The notes under the pieces: generated by a model | The model's database searches: none | Seen by the model: only the letters and a program-made list of their open reading frames with translations | What the model was told of the DNA's origin: nothing | Source of the DNA: Terebella lapidaria | Lineage: Eukaryota; Annelida; Polychaeta; Terebellida; Terebellidae | DNA: 64,000 bases | Reading direction: 5' to 3' | Assembly (NCBI GenBank): GCA_949152475.1 | Contig: OX424570.1 | Location: 24,486,694-24,550,693, forward strand | Position numbers and translations under genes: made by a program | Shown here: positions 22,576 through 61,384 of the stretch, piece by piece | Position numbering within the stretch: position 1 is the stretch's first letter | Layout: each line of letters opens with the position of its first letter

Positions 22576-25500
22576 ATGGCATCCTACCAGCAGATGAGCA
22601 CGACGACAACCCAGAGGACAGGTGAGCGGCAGTTCAGGATAAATTGTGGAAACTAGGTTTTAGAAAGTTCTGAGCGATGTCCTTTTTGCGCTAGTGTGTA
22701 TCTTTTGATTTTCTGGTACTGCACTTTGGAGTGAATTGTAAAGTAATAGTAACAGCTTGTGCTTACCCTATCAGTTTGAATACCAGTGATGGTAACTTGT
22801 ATATATTCAGGTTTCATGCAGCATTTGCATTATTGTCTATTTTCCTGCTGTAAATTTCAGTTTCAAGCAGCAGCGGCGGCGGTAATTTCTCTAACATGGA
22901 CCTAGGCGAGCTTCCTCCGATGGACAACAACAAGCAGACAATGATGTGGCAGCAGAACCAATACATGGGTGACTCTGGCATCCACAGTGGAGCCACCACA
23001 CAGGTGAGCTAGGGGCCAACTCGTTAAACATGATGACCATTATGAGAGATCTTTGCAGTTAAAATTTACTAAGTACCAATTGGTAGAGTATTGTTGGATT
23101 GATAGCATATTTCAGGAATCATTCGAGGATAACCAACCAGTCACAAGACTAATAATGTGAAGATATCTTAGAAAACATGTTGTGTATTAGTAACATTAAT
23201 AACGCCAAGAAACATTTTCTGAAGTGTGCCATTTTGCAGTGAAATCTATGTAACGCTGAACATCATCAATCAGTTGCTCAGGAGTGAACCTATCTGACGT
23301 TCTAATGTTTGATCCATTCCAGGCGCCATCTGTAAGCAGCAAGCATGGTCTCGACGACATGGACGCACAGGATATGGACAGCAACAAGATCATCTTCGAC
23401 TTTGACCAGGGATTCAACCAAGGCTTCACCCAGGAACAAGTCGATGGTAGGAATCATACTTTAGCTATGCAAGGATCCATCACAAATTATCGAAAATATC
23501 TTGCAAAGAAATTTATGGACAGTTGGTGACATATTCCGGACATCCACTTCATCAATTTAATTTATGCGTCATGCATATGTATTTCATATCTTCTACAAAA
23601 CATGATCAACAAAACATTAAAATGTTAATATTGCTAACCATGTTTCTAATTAACCCCCTGTATCCCATAAACATTCTCTGAAATGTTAAAATTGCTGTTA
23701 AAAACTGTTTTCCCTATTCATTAACCCCCTATCTCCCACATACAGAGATGAACCAGCAGCTGAACCAGACCCGGTCTCAGCGCGTCCGTGCCGCCATGTT
23801 CCCGGAGACGCTTGAGGAAGGGATCCAGATCCCGTCCACCCAGATCCATCCTGATCAGCCGACCGCCGTACAGAGACTTGCTGAACCCTCACAGATGCTG
23901 AAACATGCCGTCGTCAATCTCATTAACTACCAGGTATGTTTCCACATTTGCAGTGGTGAGTTTTGATATTAGATTTTGCTCATGAAAACTATCACGGGCC
24001 ATCTATTTCGGCCTCAATTAACTTCGGTTTTGAACTTACATTGATAACCATGGAAACAACAATCTGGATGTTTGAACATATTAAAATATTCTGCCATCTA
24101 TTATAATGTGTCGTCCAGAATAGAATACAAAATGTAATATAAAATGAAACAACTCGTTCCTGTTTGAGACTGTTTTTGATAAGTTGTAATATTTTTCCCG
24201 CCAGGATGATGCTGACCTTGCGACCAGAGCTATCCCCGAGCTGACTAAGCTACTGAATGACGAGGACCAAGTCGTCGTGAGCCAGGCTTGTATGATGGTT
24301 CACCAGCTCTCCAAGAAAGAGGCCAGTCGACACGCCATCATGAACTCACCACAGATGGTGGCCGCCCTTGTCCGCGCCATGACTAACACAAACGACCTCG
24401 AGACGACGCGGTGTGCCGCCGGAACCCTGCATAATCTCTCTCATCATAGACAGGGTCTCCTCGCAATCTTCAAGTCTGGAGGAATCCCCGCTCTCGTCAA
24501 ACTGCTGAGGTGTGTACTGCTGGATATTCAATTGATGTGCTGTGAATTAGTGACCAAGGTTGTGTAGTTTTAACTGGTGGGTTGTATCATGTAACAGACC
24601 AGTACGCACTGTGATCTCATGATAAGAATTTCACAGAATCCTAGGCCCACTATGTTCAAATGTATGTCCCAAGATTATTTTCAATGGATATGGCTATTGG
24701 GGCAGAAAGGATTCTCATTTGACAGTTGGTCTCATGGATGAGCATGGTGGGCAGAACTCAGATCACACTGAAGCTCATTGGGGAACCTATCTTGAACATC
24801 TTTCTTGTATGTTTTGTTCCAGTTCGCCGATGGAGTCCGTGCTGTTCTACGCTATAACCACCCTACACAACCTGCTGCTCCACCAGGAAGGGTCGAAGAT
24901 GGCTGTCCGTCTCGCGGGCGGTCTGCAGAAAATGGTCGCACTTCTCCAGCGAAATAACGTCAAGTTCCTTGCTATAACCACAGACTGCTTGCAGATCCTC
25001 GCCTATGGAAACCAGGAGAGCAAGGTGCGTGAAATACTGATACTTTTGATCTGTCACAAGTTTCGCTTACTACAGTAGCTTTGGGTTGAGTTTGTACAAT
25101 GGCAGAAGACCATCTACATGTATGCAGTCTGATATTGATGTAAATCCCATTCTTCCATATATATGTCATTATGCATGATTGCCTAGGTGATTGTATGCCA
25201 TCAAAAATATAATCATTTGATAATTATACTGTTGACAGTTGATAATCCTGGCAAGTGGTGGTCCCGGAGAACTTGTACGTATCATGCGATCCTACACCTA
25301 CGAGAAACTGCTGTGGACCACTTCCCGAGTCATCAAGGTTCTGTCTGTGTGCTCCAGCAACAAGCCAGCAATCGTGGAAGCAGGTACTTGGAAGGGGGTC
25401 GTAATATTGGAGGTGATGTTAGAGGCAGTCCTGGCCTGTAATAGTTTCAAGATTTGTAGATTTGTGTAAAAGATTTGCCAGCTTGTACTGAATCTTCCAC

Positions 25501-28243
25501 TGATGTTCACGTGCCAAGTGACCATCATGTAATGAATATCATGTCTCGGGTAATAATCATGTAATGAATATTCATGTTTCAGGTGGCATGCAGGCTCTAG
25601 CCATGCATCTCGGACATCAGAGCACTCGACTTGTGCAGAACTGCCTCTGGACTTTGAGAAACTTGTCAGATGCCGCCACAAAGGCTGTAAGTAAAAATTG
25701 TCAAATTACTGGTCTAACGCTAGATCTTCTAGTTTTGAACACTCATATCAGATTCGGGATTGATGCAAAAATTACATGTATTCATCAACTTTTGAGTTGT
25801 CAAATCAATCCCCCAAATTGCAATTACTGTTGTACTGAATGTGTGTGATCCTGTCCGCAACAGGAGAACATGGAAGGCTTGCTCCAGATGCTTGTTCAGC
25901 TCCTTGCCTCCAACGACTTGAACATCGTCACTTGTGCGGCTGGCATCCTCTCCAACTTGACCTGTAACAACATGAGGAACAAGATCACCGTGTGTCAAGT
26001 GGGCGGTATCGAGGCGCTTGTACGCACCATCCTGCAGGCCGGAGATCGCGAGGACATCACCGAGCCAGCCGTGAGTAGAAATTTTTTGGTTACATTGTGT
26101 GATACTATATATAGATATGATTTTTGGAAGTAATTTCTAGAAAAGCACTGGCAATATCATGGTGGTATTCTTTTAAACAAATATTTGTTGATCTGAATAT
26201 TAATGTGTAAAAAAATAGTTATGGGATTACAGTGTCTGAAACAACCAAAAAAATGACAGTTTTTTTCATCCAAAAAGGCAAAATTTTGAATTGCTAATTG
26301 CTTGCTGCTCCAGGTCTGTGCCCTGCGTCACTTGACGAGCCGACACACTGACGCCGAGATGGCCCAGAACGCTGTACGCCTCCACTACGGCCTCCCGGTG
26401 CTGGTCAAGCTTCTCCATCCTCCCAGCCGCTGGCCGCTGATCAAGGCCGTCGTCGGGCTCATCAGAAACCTCGCCCTGTGCCCAGCCAATCACGCACCTC
26501 TGAGGGAACATGGAGCCATCCCTCGCATTGTTCAGCTTCTCTTCCGTGCCCACCAAGATGTTCAGAAGGTGAGAAATTAGCTGTTTTCTTTGCATAGACG
26601 AGGGCTAAATTACCATGAAATTGTCATAGTCACCATGCTCAAAGCATTTTCGTGAATTTTTTGCCATCAATAACAACAGAAACCGCCATTGAAAATTTGT
26701 TGTATACATATATGCTCCTTCATCACAACAGAAGCAGTCGGGTGGCCAGAACACTGGCGCCTATGTTGATGGCGTGCGTATGGAGGAGATTGTCGAGGGA
26801 ACTGTCGGAGCTCTTCACATCCTCGCCCGCGAGGGACACAACAGAGCCGTCATCCGTGGCCTCAACTGTATCCCACTGTTTGTACAGGTGAGTTTTTGGC
26901 CCAGTGTCTCTTCCAATTCAGGCTTTGGGTGTTGATCCACCCCCCTTCCCCATATTATACATTCTGACTTGGGGAGCTAGAGGAAGGATATTTAGTTCTG
27001 GCTCATATAAATATGAAATATAGTTGGCAAGAATATTTTCAATGCATAATCGCTCACTGGGTTCCCTCTTATAAGGTTATGAACACCGAAATATCAGTGC
27101 AATATTCCTACATTCAAAGGAACTACTGCAGCAAAAGTTGAAACAACACCATGGTGACCTAAAGGACTGTGTATAATGATATATGATGATATACTAATGA
27201 TATATGTATAATGTACTACATTATTCCTCCGTACAGCTGCTGTACTCGCCCATTGAGAACGTACAGCGAGTGGCTGCCGGAGTTCTCTGTGAGCTCGCTG
27301 CAGACAAGGAGGGCGCAGAGATCATCGAGCAGGAGGGCGCCACTGCTCCTCTCACTGAACTTCTCCACTCCCGCAATGAGGGTGTCGGTACGTTCCTTAC
27401 TTTCTATGTGATTTACTTGTTTGTCTGATCTGATAGCATTGGTTGTCATATAGAGTGGAAAATACTTCATACTGAACAAGAGGCAGCACAATGTTCAATT
27501 ATACCTTTATCCCAACGAATTTTCGTGCCCCTTACAGCCACCTACGCAGCAGCTGTTCTGTTCCGCATGAGTGAGGACAAACCCCAGGACTACAAGAAGC
27601 GTCTGTCAGTCGAACTGACGAGCTCACTCTTCCGCGGGGAGAACGTCCCATGGACAGAGGTAAATATAGCGATGGTGTAGTGCGACACTCATTCGATCTT
27701 CAAGTCAAAAACTTTCGACCACAAATTCATTGTTCTGAGCGCATTTTGTGGGAGTTGTGAATTCATTTGGACGTTTCTTTTTTATTTGCAGCCCCCTAAC
27801 TTGGAAGAGCTCGGTAACGACAGCATGATGCCCGAGGACAGTTACCATGGCAGTGGTATGGGTTACCAGGGTCCTCCCAGCAACCAAGGCAGCATGCAGC
27901 CAGAAATGAACAGACAAGGTATGTTTGATATCATCTCAGCCAGTAATGGCAGTGACAAGTAAATTGTGCAGTTTGAGGGAAATAAAATACCAAGCTTTCA
28001 GAAGTCGTGTACATTGACGATGAAACCAATTCATTTGCAGGCTACCCCGACTCTGTGCCAGTCGACTCAATGCAAGGTTTGGAGATTGGCAGTCACCAAG
28101 GCAGTAACTATGGTAACCCCATGGACATGCCAGATCTGACCGGTGGTGACCTCCACTTCGACAGCATGGATAACTCCACGATGAGACGCGAAGCTCCCCA
28201 GGATCCTAGCCAGGTTGCCGCCTGGTTCGATACAGACCTGTAG
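22576..28243 (+). CDS. CTNNB1: Beta-catenin (armadillo), complete, 15 coding exons, 825 aa
   Basis: Coding exons: 22576-22621 (this exon starts at 22502), 22861-23003, 23323-23446, 23746-23933, 24205-24509, 24823-25024, 25239-25383, 25583-25686, 25864-26070, 26314-26568, 26732-26887, 27237-27387, 27538-27659, 27792-27918, 28041-28243. All have GT-AG ends and matching phases. The protein links cadherins to alpha-catenin and is the nuclear co-activator of TCF in Wnt signalling. The N-terminus has the CK1/GSK3 degron [14 protein letters not shown] (Ser54, Ser58, Thr62, Ser66), then the alpha-catenin-binding [14 protein letters not shown]. Twelve Arm repeats cover about 167-715 ([37 protein letters not shown]). 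The tail ends in AAWFDTDL, the conserved C-terminal motif. Length is slightly above the human 781 because of longer tails. The Arm 10 loop is short ([15 protein letters not shown]) and lacks the RRTSM motif. Identification is certain. Confidence 0.98.
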
Positions 28244-29150
28244 ATTGGTTACCATGGATACAGGAGACCCTTGGACTGTTGCGAGATGGTGCCGGGTTGC
28301 ATGTTTAGTGTCGGTGTCGTCATCAAAAGATCAAACCCCAAGGAATGTGTAAAGATATGAAGGTTCATGAAAGTGTAAAGCTTGGTAAATTATATTTTAT
28401 AGCGATATTTTATTTAAGGATTTTATCGGTGATCAGTAAGTCAAGTTGAAATGTGATTGAGAAGTTCGCTGAGTTAGAAAGTAAATTTCAATGAATAATA
28501 CTGCCATATAAATGATGTTGATGGAATCATACAGATGTTGTGAATGGATTCTTGTACTGAATGTGTCTGTCCCAAATCTCGTCTATCTACAACTTCTAAA
28601 AATTCCAGATCTCCGTTTCACGTTGTTTGTTACACAGATAATGGTAGATAATAACAAATGTCTTACAGTTCAGTTCAAATTGTCCAGTGACGTAACTTGT
28701 CATTCGTGTGCATGTGCTTTGGTAACATATTTTGAGACTTATGCCGATTCGATCGTAGCTTCAGTGTTGTGAAGGAAGCCATATCAAATAGTCATCGAGC
28801 TGTTAATCTTGATTCAATGTTCCACAAGTGTTTTTGTACAGCAGTGTATTTAGCATATTATATATATTATACATTTATATTTTCTACTTTACTCTGATTT
28901 TCAAACATGAAATTCGAACAAATGCTGCATTTATACTTTGAAGGACCGTGTCGGATGATTCTATTGGTGGTTCCTTGCAAGTTGTGCGTGCTGTTTAATA
29001 ATATCAATCGTGTACAATATGCGAGTTTTGTGCAAATTTTATGATGTATTGTATCGAATGGTCAGGTGGTGTATATTGCTTTTAGCTGTATGCCGTTTTA
29101 TCATAGAACATGAAATTTTATATGAAATTGCAATAAAGTAGACCACTCAA
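28244..29150 (+). other. CTNNB1: Beta-catenin 3'UTR and poly(A) signal
   Basis: Transcribed sequence follows the TAG at 28241-28243. The first good AATAAA on the plus strand after a long AT-rich stretch is at 29132-29137 (TTGCAATAAAGTAGACC), giving a 3'UTR of about 0.9 kb. The 3'UTR contains TGTA-rich and ATTTTA words but no certain conserved element. Confidence 0.7.
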
Positions 29151-29403
29151 ATTTTGTGTTGATTTTTGAGTGAACATGCGCAAAGCCAATTGGGTGTAAT
29201 TGACCTGATGACCAGTATGAGTCGAGAGGTTTCTTGGACGAAATTACTATTTTTCGAGGTGTATGCCTCACAGAAATTGTTCAACAAGGATTGTCGTAAG
29301 GTCAATTTAATGCAGATAACCTTTATTTAGATGAAATAGAGAAAATAGGTTGAATAACTCCCTGTTACTCGAGGGGTTTCTCTATTTTAAACTCACAGAA
29401 AAT

Positions 29404-29532
29404 GGCCCAAGTAGCGCACCTTACTGTACTAATACTACTCGCCAACTAAATGTATACCATATTCAATCTATCTGGCACATTTTAAATCTTCATTGAATTT
29501 AGAAGAAATGGTAAACTGCGCTACATGGGCCC
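29404..29532. mobile_element. 129-bp palindromic MITE, copy 1
   Basis: Left end GGCCCAAGTAGCGCA, right end TGCGCTACATGGGCCC. The interior (TAATACTACTCGCCAACTAA) resembles the interior of the element at 29714-29838. It lies in the gap between the convergent CTNNB1 and ULK4 transcripts. Confidence 0.75.
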
Positions 29533-29713
29533 AGAAAACTACTCGGCTGTGACCGACAGGTGTTTAACCAACAATGTAAGTATGGTTAAAGCAAAACTAG
29601 TAGGTCCAAATAGAATTCGATTAAATGTTGCAGATCCTAACAATGAAATTTAGAGGTATTCCCGGACAAACTAGTTGTGGCGCTCCTCTGAATTATCCAA
29701 GTACGACGCATCT

Positions 29714-29838
29714 GGGCCCAAGCATCATACACTGCGTCTTAATACTACTTGTCCACTAAATGAATGCCATTTAATCCGTCTCCCCTTTTCAATCCTTATC
29801 GAATATAGAGGAAGGCGCAGTGTATGATACTTGGGCCC
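29714..29838. mobile_element. 125-bp palindromic MITE, copy 2
   Basis: Left end GGGCCCAAGCATCATACACT, right end AGTGTATGATACTTGGGCCC, a near-perfect 20-bp TIR. The interior TAATACTACTTGTCCACTAA matches copy 1. Its TIR diverges from copy 1 but is self-complementary, suggesting compensating change or a sister subfamily. Confidence 0.75.
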
Positions 29839-30067
29839 ACACCTGTAAGGACTACAGGTTCTAGTTTTAAATTTCTGAAAAAGTGAAGGAAACTGCGCAT
29901 GTGCCGATTCTTTTCGGTTTCAAGCGACTGAATGGCACCATTTCTTCGTGGTAGTCCGATGGTCTAGCTCGGTACAAGTACGAGCATGTAGTATTACAGA
30001 ATTTGGTAAATGTTTAAAATAAACCAAACACAATGCGACGAAAGGCAACATATGTTATGGACATACA

Positions 30068-30073
30068 TTTATT
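30068..30073 (-). terminator. ULK4: ULK4 poly(A) signal
   Basis: AATAAA on the minus strand, about 220 bp beyond the ULK4 stop codon at 30293-30295. It lies about 930 bp from the beta-catenin poly(A) signal, so the two transcripts converge without necessarily overlapping. Confidence 0.6.
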
Positions 30074-30292
30074 ACAGCACGCCTAGAGATTTCCTGGACG
30101 GATCATCAATTTTCTTAACAACACAGTCTGACAATTCAACATAATTCTATTATCCTTCCAACAAAGTACATGCGGGGAACATTCAACAAACTATTTGATT
30201 GATCGTCGGTGGGATGATAAATACACGGACATAAATAAATACATGCAGATACATAAATGTGTGTCGTTTCACACTGCCAAAGTTTTGAACTT

Positions 30293-57640
<27,348 letters not shown>

Positions 57641-57935
57641 CCGTATTGGTCCTAATAGTGGCACGTGCCCTAATAATAGAGTGGCCCCCTCTTTTGCCCA
57701 AAAATGTTCAATTTTTGTAACTAAATAATTCACTTCATATCTTTCTAATACTAGTAAGTTCTTGGAATGTTCCAATCCATACATTCATGTTATTTGAATC
57801 ATAATAAAGGGGATTAAAGGCTATAGGTATTCAGTGATTTTCTTAAATTTGACCTCAAGTCTGACGCCATTTTTGTGCGCGCTGCTGCATTTGGTCTTGC
57901 TTTGGCTCGCCATGCTACTATTAGGACCAATACGG
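57641..57935. mobile_element. Tc1/mariner-type MITE, copy 2 (CCGTATTGGTCCTAATA TIR)
   Basis: Same 17-bp TIR and TA flanks as 41763-42044; 295 bp. It matches copy 1 through the interior (ATTCATGTTATTTGAATCAT; GGATTAAAGGCTATAGGTAT). It sits about 200 bp upstream of the ULK4 start codon. Confidence 0.85.
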
Positions 57936-58330
57936 TAACTGTAACATGAACTGTATAAGGACATGGGTTCGGATAGAGGAGGAAGACGACACTAACACCA
58001 TATCGTACAAAATAAACAGGACCTAGACTAATGGCCAACCTAGTTTTTCATAGATTGAATGCAACTCTTCTATTTACTTGATTCAATTGACCAAACGCGG
58101 TATGGGACACCGCAGTAAAAGGACACCGACTTGTAATGTAGCATAAAGTGACCAGCAGTCGTACAGGCACCAGTGCTCGTACAGTGAATGAAACAATCAA
58201 ATTATGGCAGACACATTTTTCATGATTCTCCAGACATAAGAACGAATGGGAGTGAATTCATATAGAAACAAATAATTCCTGATTCATAGCTTGTCAGCAG
58301 CTCATATGACACATTTGATTGAAATGTACG

Positions 58331-58689
58331 CAGGGCTAGAATTTTGGCGAGAATCCGAGAATGGGGTTCCTGTTTGCCACCAGGATCGCCACCATGTAAT
58401 TCGGGTATAGACAAACCATAGAAACAGTCTACTTGCCAAATTCATACAAAAACGTAATAATATTACATTATTTTTTTGTCATGTTTGTTTTTGCATAATA
58501 CAAACAATGGACATGACGTTTTTAGTACTTCTTGGGCATAATAGACTGTTTTAGAGCCCCAAAAGCACATGGCATCAGCAGGTACCCCATTGATTCTCGC
58601 AAAGATTCTCGCAAAATGGCCCTTAATTCTCGCAAAATGGAGTATATGAGAATAGGATACTCGCAAAATTTTATGAAGTTCTAGCCCTG
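58331..58689. mobile_element. hAT-like MITE (CAGGGCTAGAA ends)
   Basis: Left end CAGGGCTAGAATTTTGGCG, right end TTCTAGCCCTG, the CAGGG...CCCTG signature of hAT elements. The interior repeats ATTCTCGCAAAATGG. Flanking 8-mers do not match clearly, so the target duplication has decayed or the boundary is slightly off. Confidence 0.6.
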
Positions 58690-59037
58690 TGTAACAGCAC
58701 TGGTCCTAGTACGAGCACTGGTCACCACACTATATTGAAAATTTGACAGTGGGCGATATTGAAAGATTCTGACTTGGAAAATCAGTTGTTATTCTCAAAT
58801 TTCAGGATCATTTCTGAAACTGGTGTTCAAAGACTACATAGATAATTCGGGATTATTAAACCGTGGTTTTTATGTCACAAAATTGCGATCTACTCTCACA
58901 AAAAAATAATTCTCATAAAAAATACCTAGATGATTCTAATTAATCCGTCACATGCAAACAATTCAGCTCGTTTTGCATTGTCACAGTGTTTTTGATTGGA
59001 CAACTGATGAATTGTGAGCCAATAAAAATGAGCGCTA

Positions 59038-59252
59038 CGAGCCGTCCGTCCTAAATTCGCCGCATTCCCAAATTCGCCAACAGGGTTTCAGACCTTGTAC
59101 TGCAATTGAAACGAACTAGTTCGATCATCAATCGAGACTCTGATATTCAATCTTTGTACCAGCAGTTTCTTTTCCAAAAAACGAGTTTCTGAGCTCTGAT
59201 AATATTGAGTTGGCGAATTTTGGGATGTGGCGAATTTAGGACGGATGGCTCG
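59038..59252. mobile_element. 215-bp MITE with 43-bp TIR and an empty paralogous site
   Basis: Left arm CGAGCCGTCCGTCCTAAATT (continues CGCCGCATTCCC); right arm AATTTAGGACGGATGGCTCG. TA flanks both sides. The duplicated segment at about 60900 reads GAGCGTTACATATCCC straight through, with one TA at the same place, showing the pre-insertion state. Confidence 0.85.
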
Positions 59253-59879
59253 TATATATATCTCTTCACTCTACTTTCGTGTTGTATATTTGTGGACTGT
59301 GGACTTGATTAATGTTCTCCTTATCAAAGATAATAGTGGGCCAACCTAGATAAACACATATATGCACATTTACATGAGATAGTGGAGGAAATGCGTCGCT
59401 CAGGCGACAACCAGCCCTCAACATGTTTTTGTAGTATAGGAAGAAGGACATGGGATAGTGGATGAAGACGACACTGACAAAACGTACGAAATAAATAGCA
59501 CTATTCACGGGCAGAGCCCTATTGCACCACAGGCTAAAATGTATCAATCTAAGTTTTGGCGCCAAAAGTCCCAAAAGGGGATATTTCCCGGATTATGACA
59601 TCACACCAATCATCAGATGATTGCATGAAACTGCACCATGATGACAATGTAAACAAACAGCTGTCAAGTGACAAACTATGGAATTAACTTAAAATTGAGG
59701 GACATAAGTCGTTGGAAACAACTGAGATGGGAAGAAAATGATACACATTTTGTATTTCATGCATTCAAACCATGTTTTGTTCTGAAATAAGTTCATAAAT
59801 CCTGACCCACTGTGACAGGGTGTCAGGCGAATACCGTTGTCTGCTCAGGAAGGGACCAGCACTTAACTCTGTTATTGGG

Positions 59880-61025
59880 CTGAACTTCGAAATAAACAGG
59901 ACCTTGAATAATGGCCAATCTAATTTCATAGATTGGATAAAACTCTTTTATTTCCTTGATTAAATTGACCAAACGCGGTGTGGGACGCCGCGGTAAATGG
60001 ACACCGACTCACTATAAATTACCTACCTACCTATACTCTGATTTTTCTAACTTGTTTACACCAGTTTTTGACGATATCTTTGCGATGCTAAATGGTATCG
60101 TTCTATAACTTGGCATACTTCACTTCGAAAACAAACGGCAATTTTGTACCAAATTTCAGACTTCTATCGCAATAATTGAAGAAGTTGGCAATCTACCCCA
60201 ATGTTAAATTTCAGCCGAAAACGGGATCTCGAGAATCTGAGCTTATTCGAGGATTTGATCCTGTTAACATCTATCAGGAATCGGAGTATTGTTGTAATTT
60301 TAGACCAGAAGACATATTTGGGGTGTAATCTACACATACATGTTGATTTTGAAAGATTACACCACTACAGAACTGAGCAAATGCAAAAAATTGTGTGCGG
60401 ACCCAGAAATCAAAATGACAGGGCTAAATTTAACATTGAGGTAGATTGCCATCTTTTTCAATTTTCGGGATAGAAGTCTCAAATTTGGTAGGGAATTGCC
60501 GCTTGACTGTCAGGTGAAGTATGCCAAGTTATAGAACGATAGCATTTAGCATCGCGAAAATATCAGTGAAAAACTGTGTAAACGAGTTAGAAAAATCAGA
60601 GTTATACCTACTTTGAAAATTTGACAGTGGGCGATATTGAAGGATTCTGAGTTGGAAAATCAGTTGTTATGCTCAAATTTTAGGAATTTTTGGAAACTGG
60701 TGTTCAAGACTACACAGACAATTCATGATTTTTGAATCGTGATTGTAATTTCATAAAAATTCGATGTACTACAGAAAATTTCATGAAAAATACCCAAAAG
60801 ATTCTAATCAATCCGTCGCATGCAAACAATTCAGCTTGTTTTGCATTGTTACGGTATTTTTGATTGGACAACTGATAAATATTGAGCCAATCAAAAGGAG
60901 CGTTACATATCCCTTCTCTCTACTTTCGTGTTTTATATTTTGTGGACTGTGAAATTGATTAATGTACTCCTTATCGAAGATAATAGTGGGCCTACCTAAA
61001 TAAACACATACATGCACATTTACAA
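59880..61025. repeat. Duplicated segment, right copy
   Basis: Counterpart of 57990-59390. Identity by eye is roughly 80-90% in the matching blocks (59888-60005 and 60605-61025). No gene is recognised in either copy. Short minus-strand ORFs in both include GRPTIIFDKE/GWPTIIFDKE, conserved because of the duplication rather than proven coding. Confidence 0.65.
60036..60601. mobile_element. Foldback element with ~165-bp inverted arms
   Basis: The left end CTCTGATTTTTCTAACTTGT is inverted at the right end (ACGAGTTAGAAAAATCAGAG). The arms continue through GCATACTTCAC / GTGAAGTATGC, TTCAGACTTCTATC / GATAGAAGTCTCAA and ATCTACCC / GGTAGATT. The central ~230 bp is unique. Flanks are TATA and TTATA. 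The arms are about 85% complementary by eye. Confidence 0.75.
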
Positions 61026-61384
61026 CGATATAAATAATGGCGTAAACAATAACACTGTACTCAATGGGACTTTTATTTTTGCGATACGTTGTCCTAGCAG
61101 GCCGACATATCACGATTTTTTTACCAGTATATATTTTTGGATACACGGATAAATTGTTGCCCTATGTAGTCACAATTATAATATAGATCTATGCCTACAC
61201 ATGAAATTTATCGCTATGTATTTGGTAGATAAAATAACTGTAGACCTATAACTGTAAGCCATAACTACAAGATAATTTATTTTGTTATTGATTCAGACTG
61301 GTATTGGTAATTTAAAGGCGCAGCAACAGTAGCATACACTGATAGACAATTAAGAGTGATCACAACAGTACAATAATTCTATTC

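Larger units (their letters stand above)
57990..59390. repeat. Duplicated segment, left copy
   Basis: It shares CAATTGACCAAACGCGGT, GAAAATTTGACAGTGGGCGA, GGAAAATCAGTTGTTAT, AGATAATAGTGGGCC and ATAAACACAT in the same order with 59880-61025. The left copy contains the insertions at 58331-58689 and 59038-59252; the right copy contains the foldback element at 60036-60601. Confidence 0.7.

Noticed and set aside
59266..59574. 102-codon minus-strand ORF, and 112-codon ORF at 60808-61146, with shared words
   Set aside because: They share sequence only because the segment is duplicated; no known domain and the frames diverge outside the shared block.
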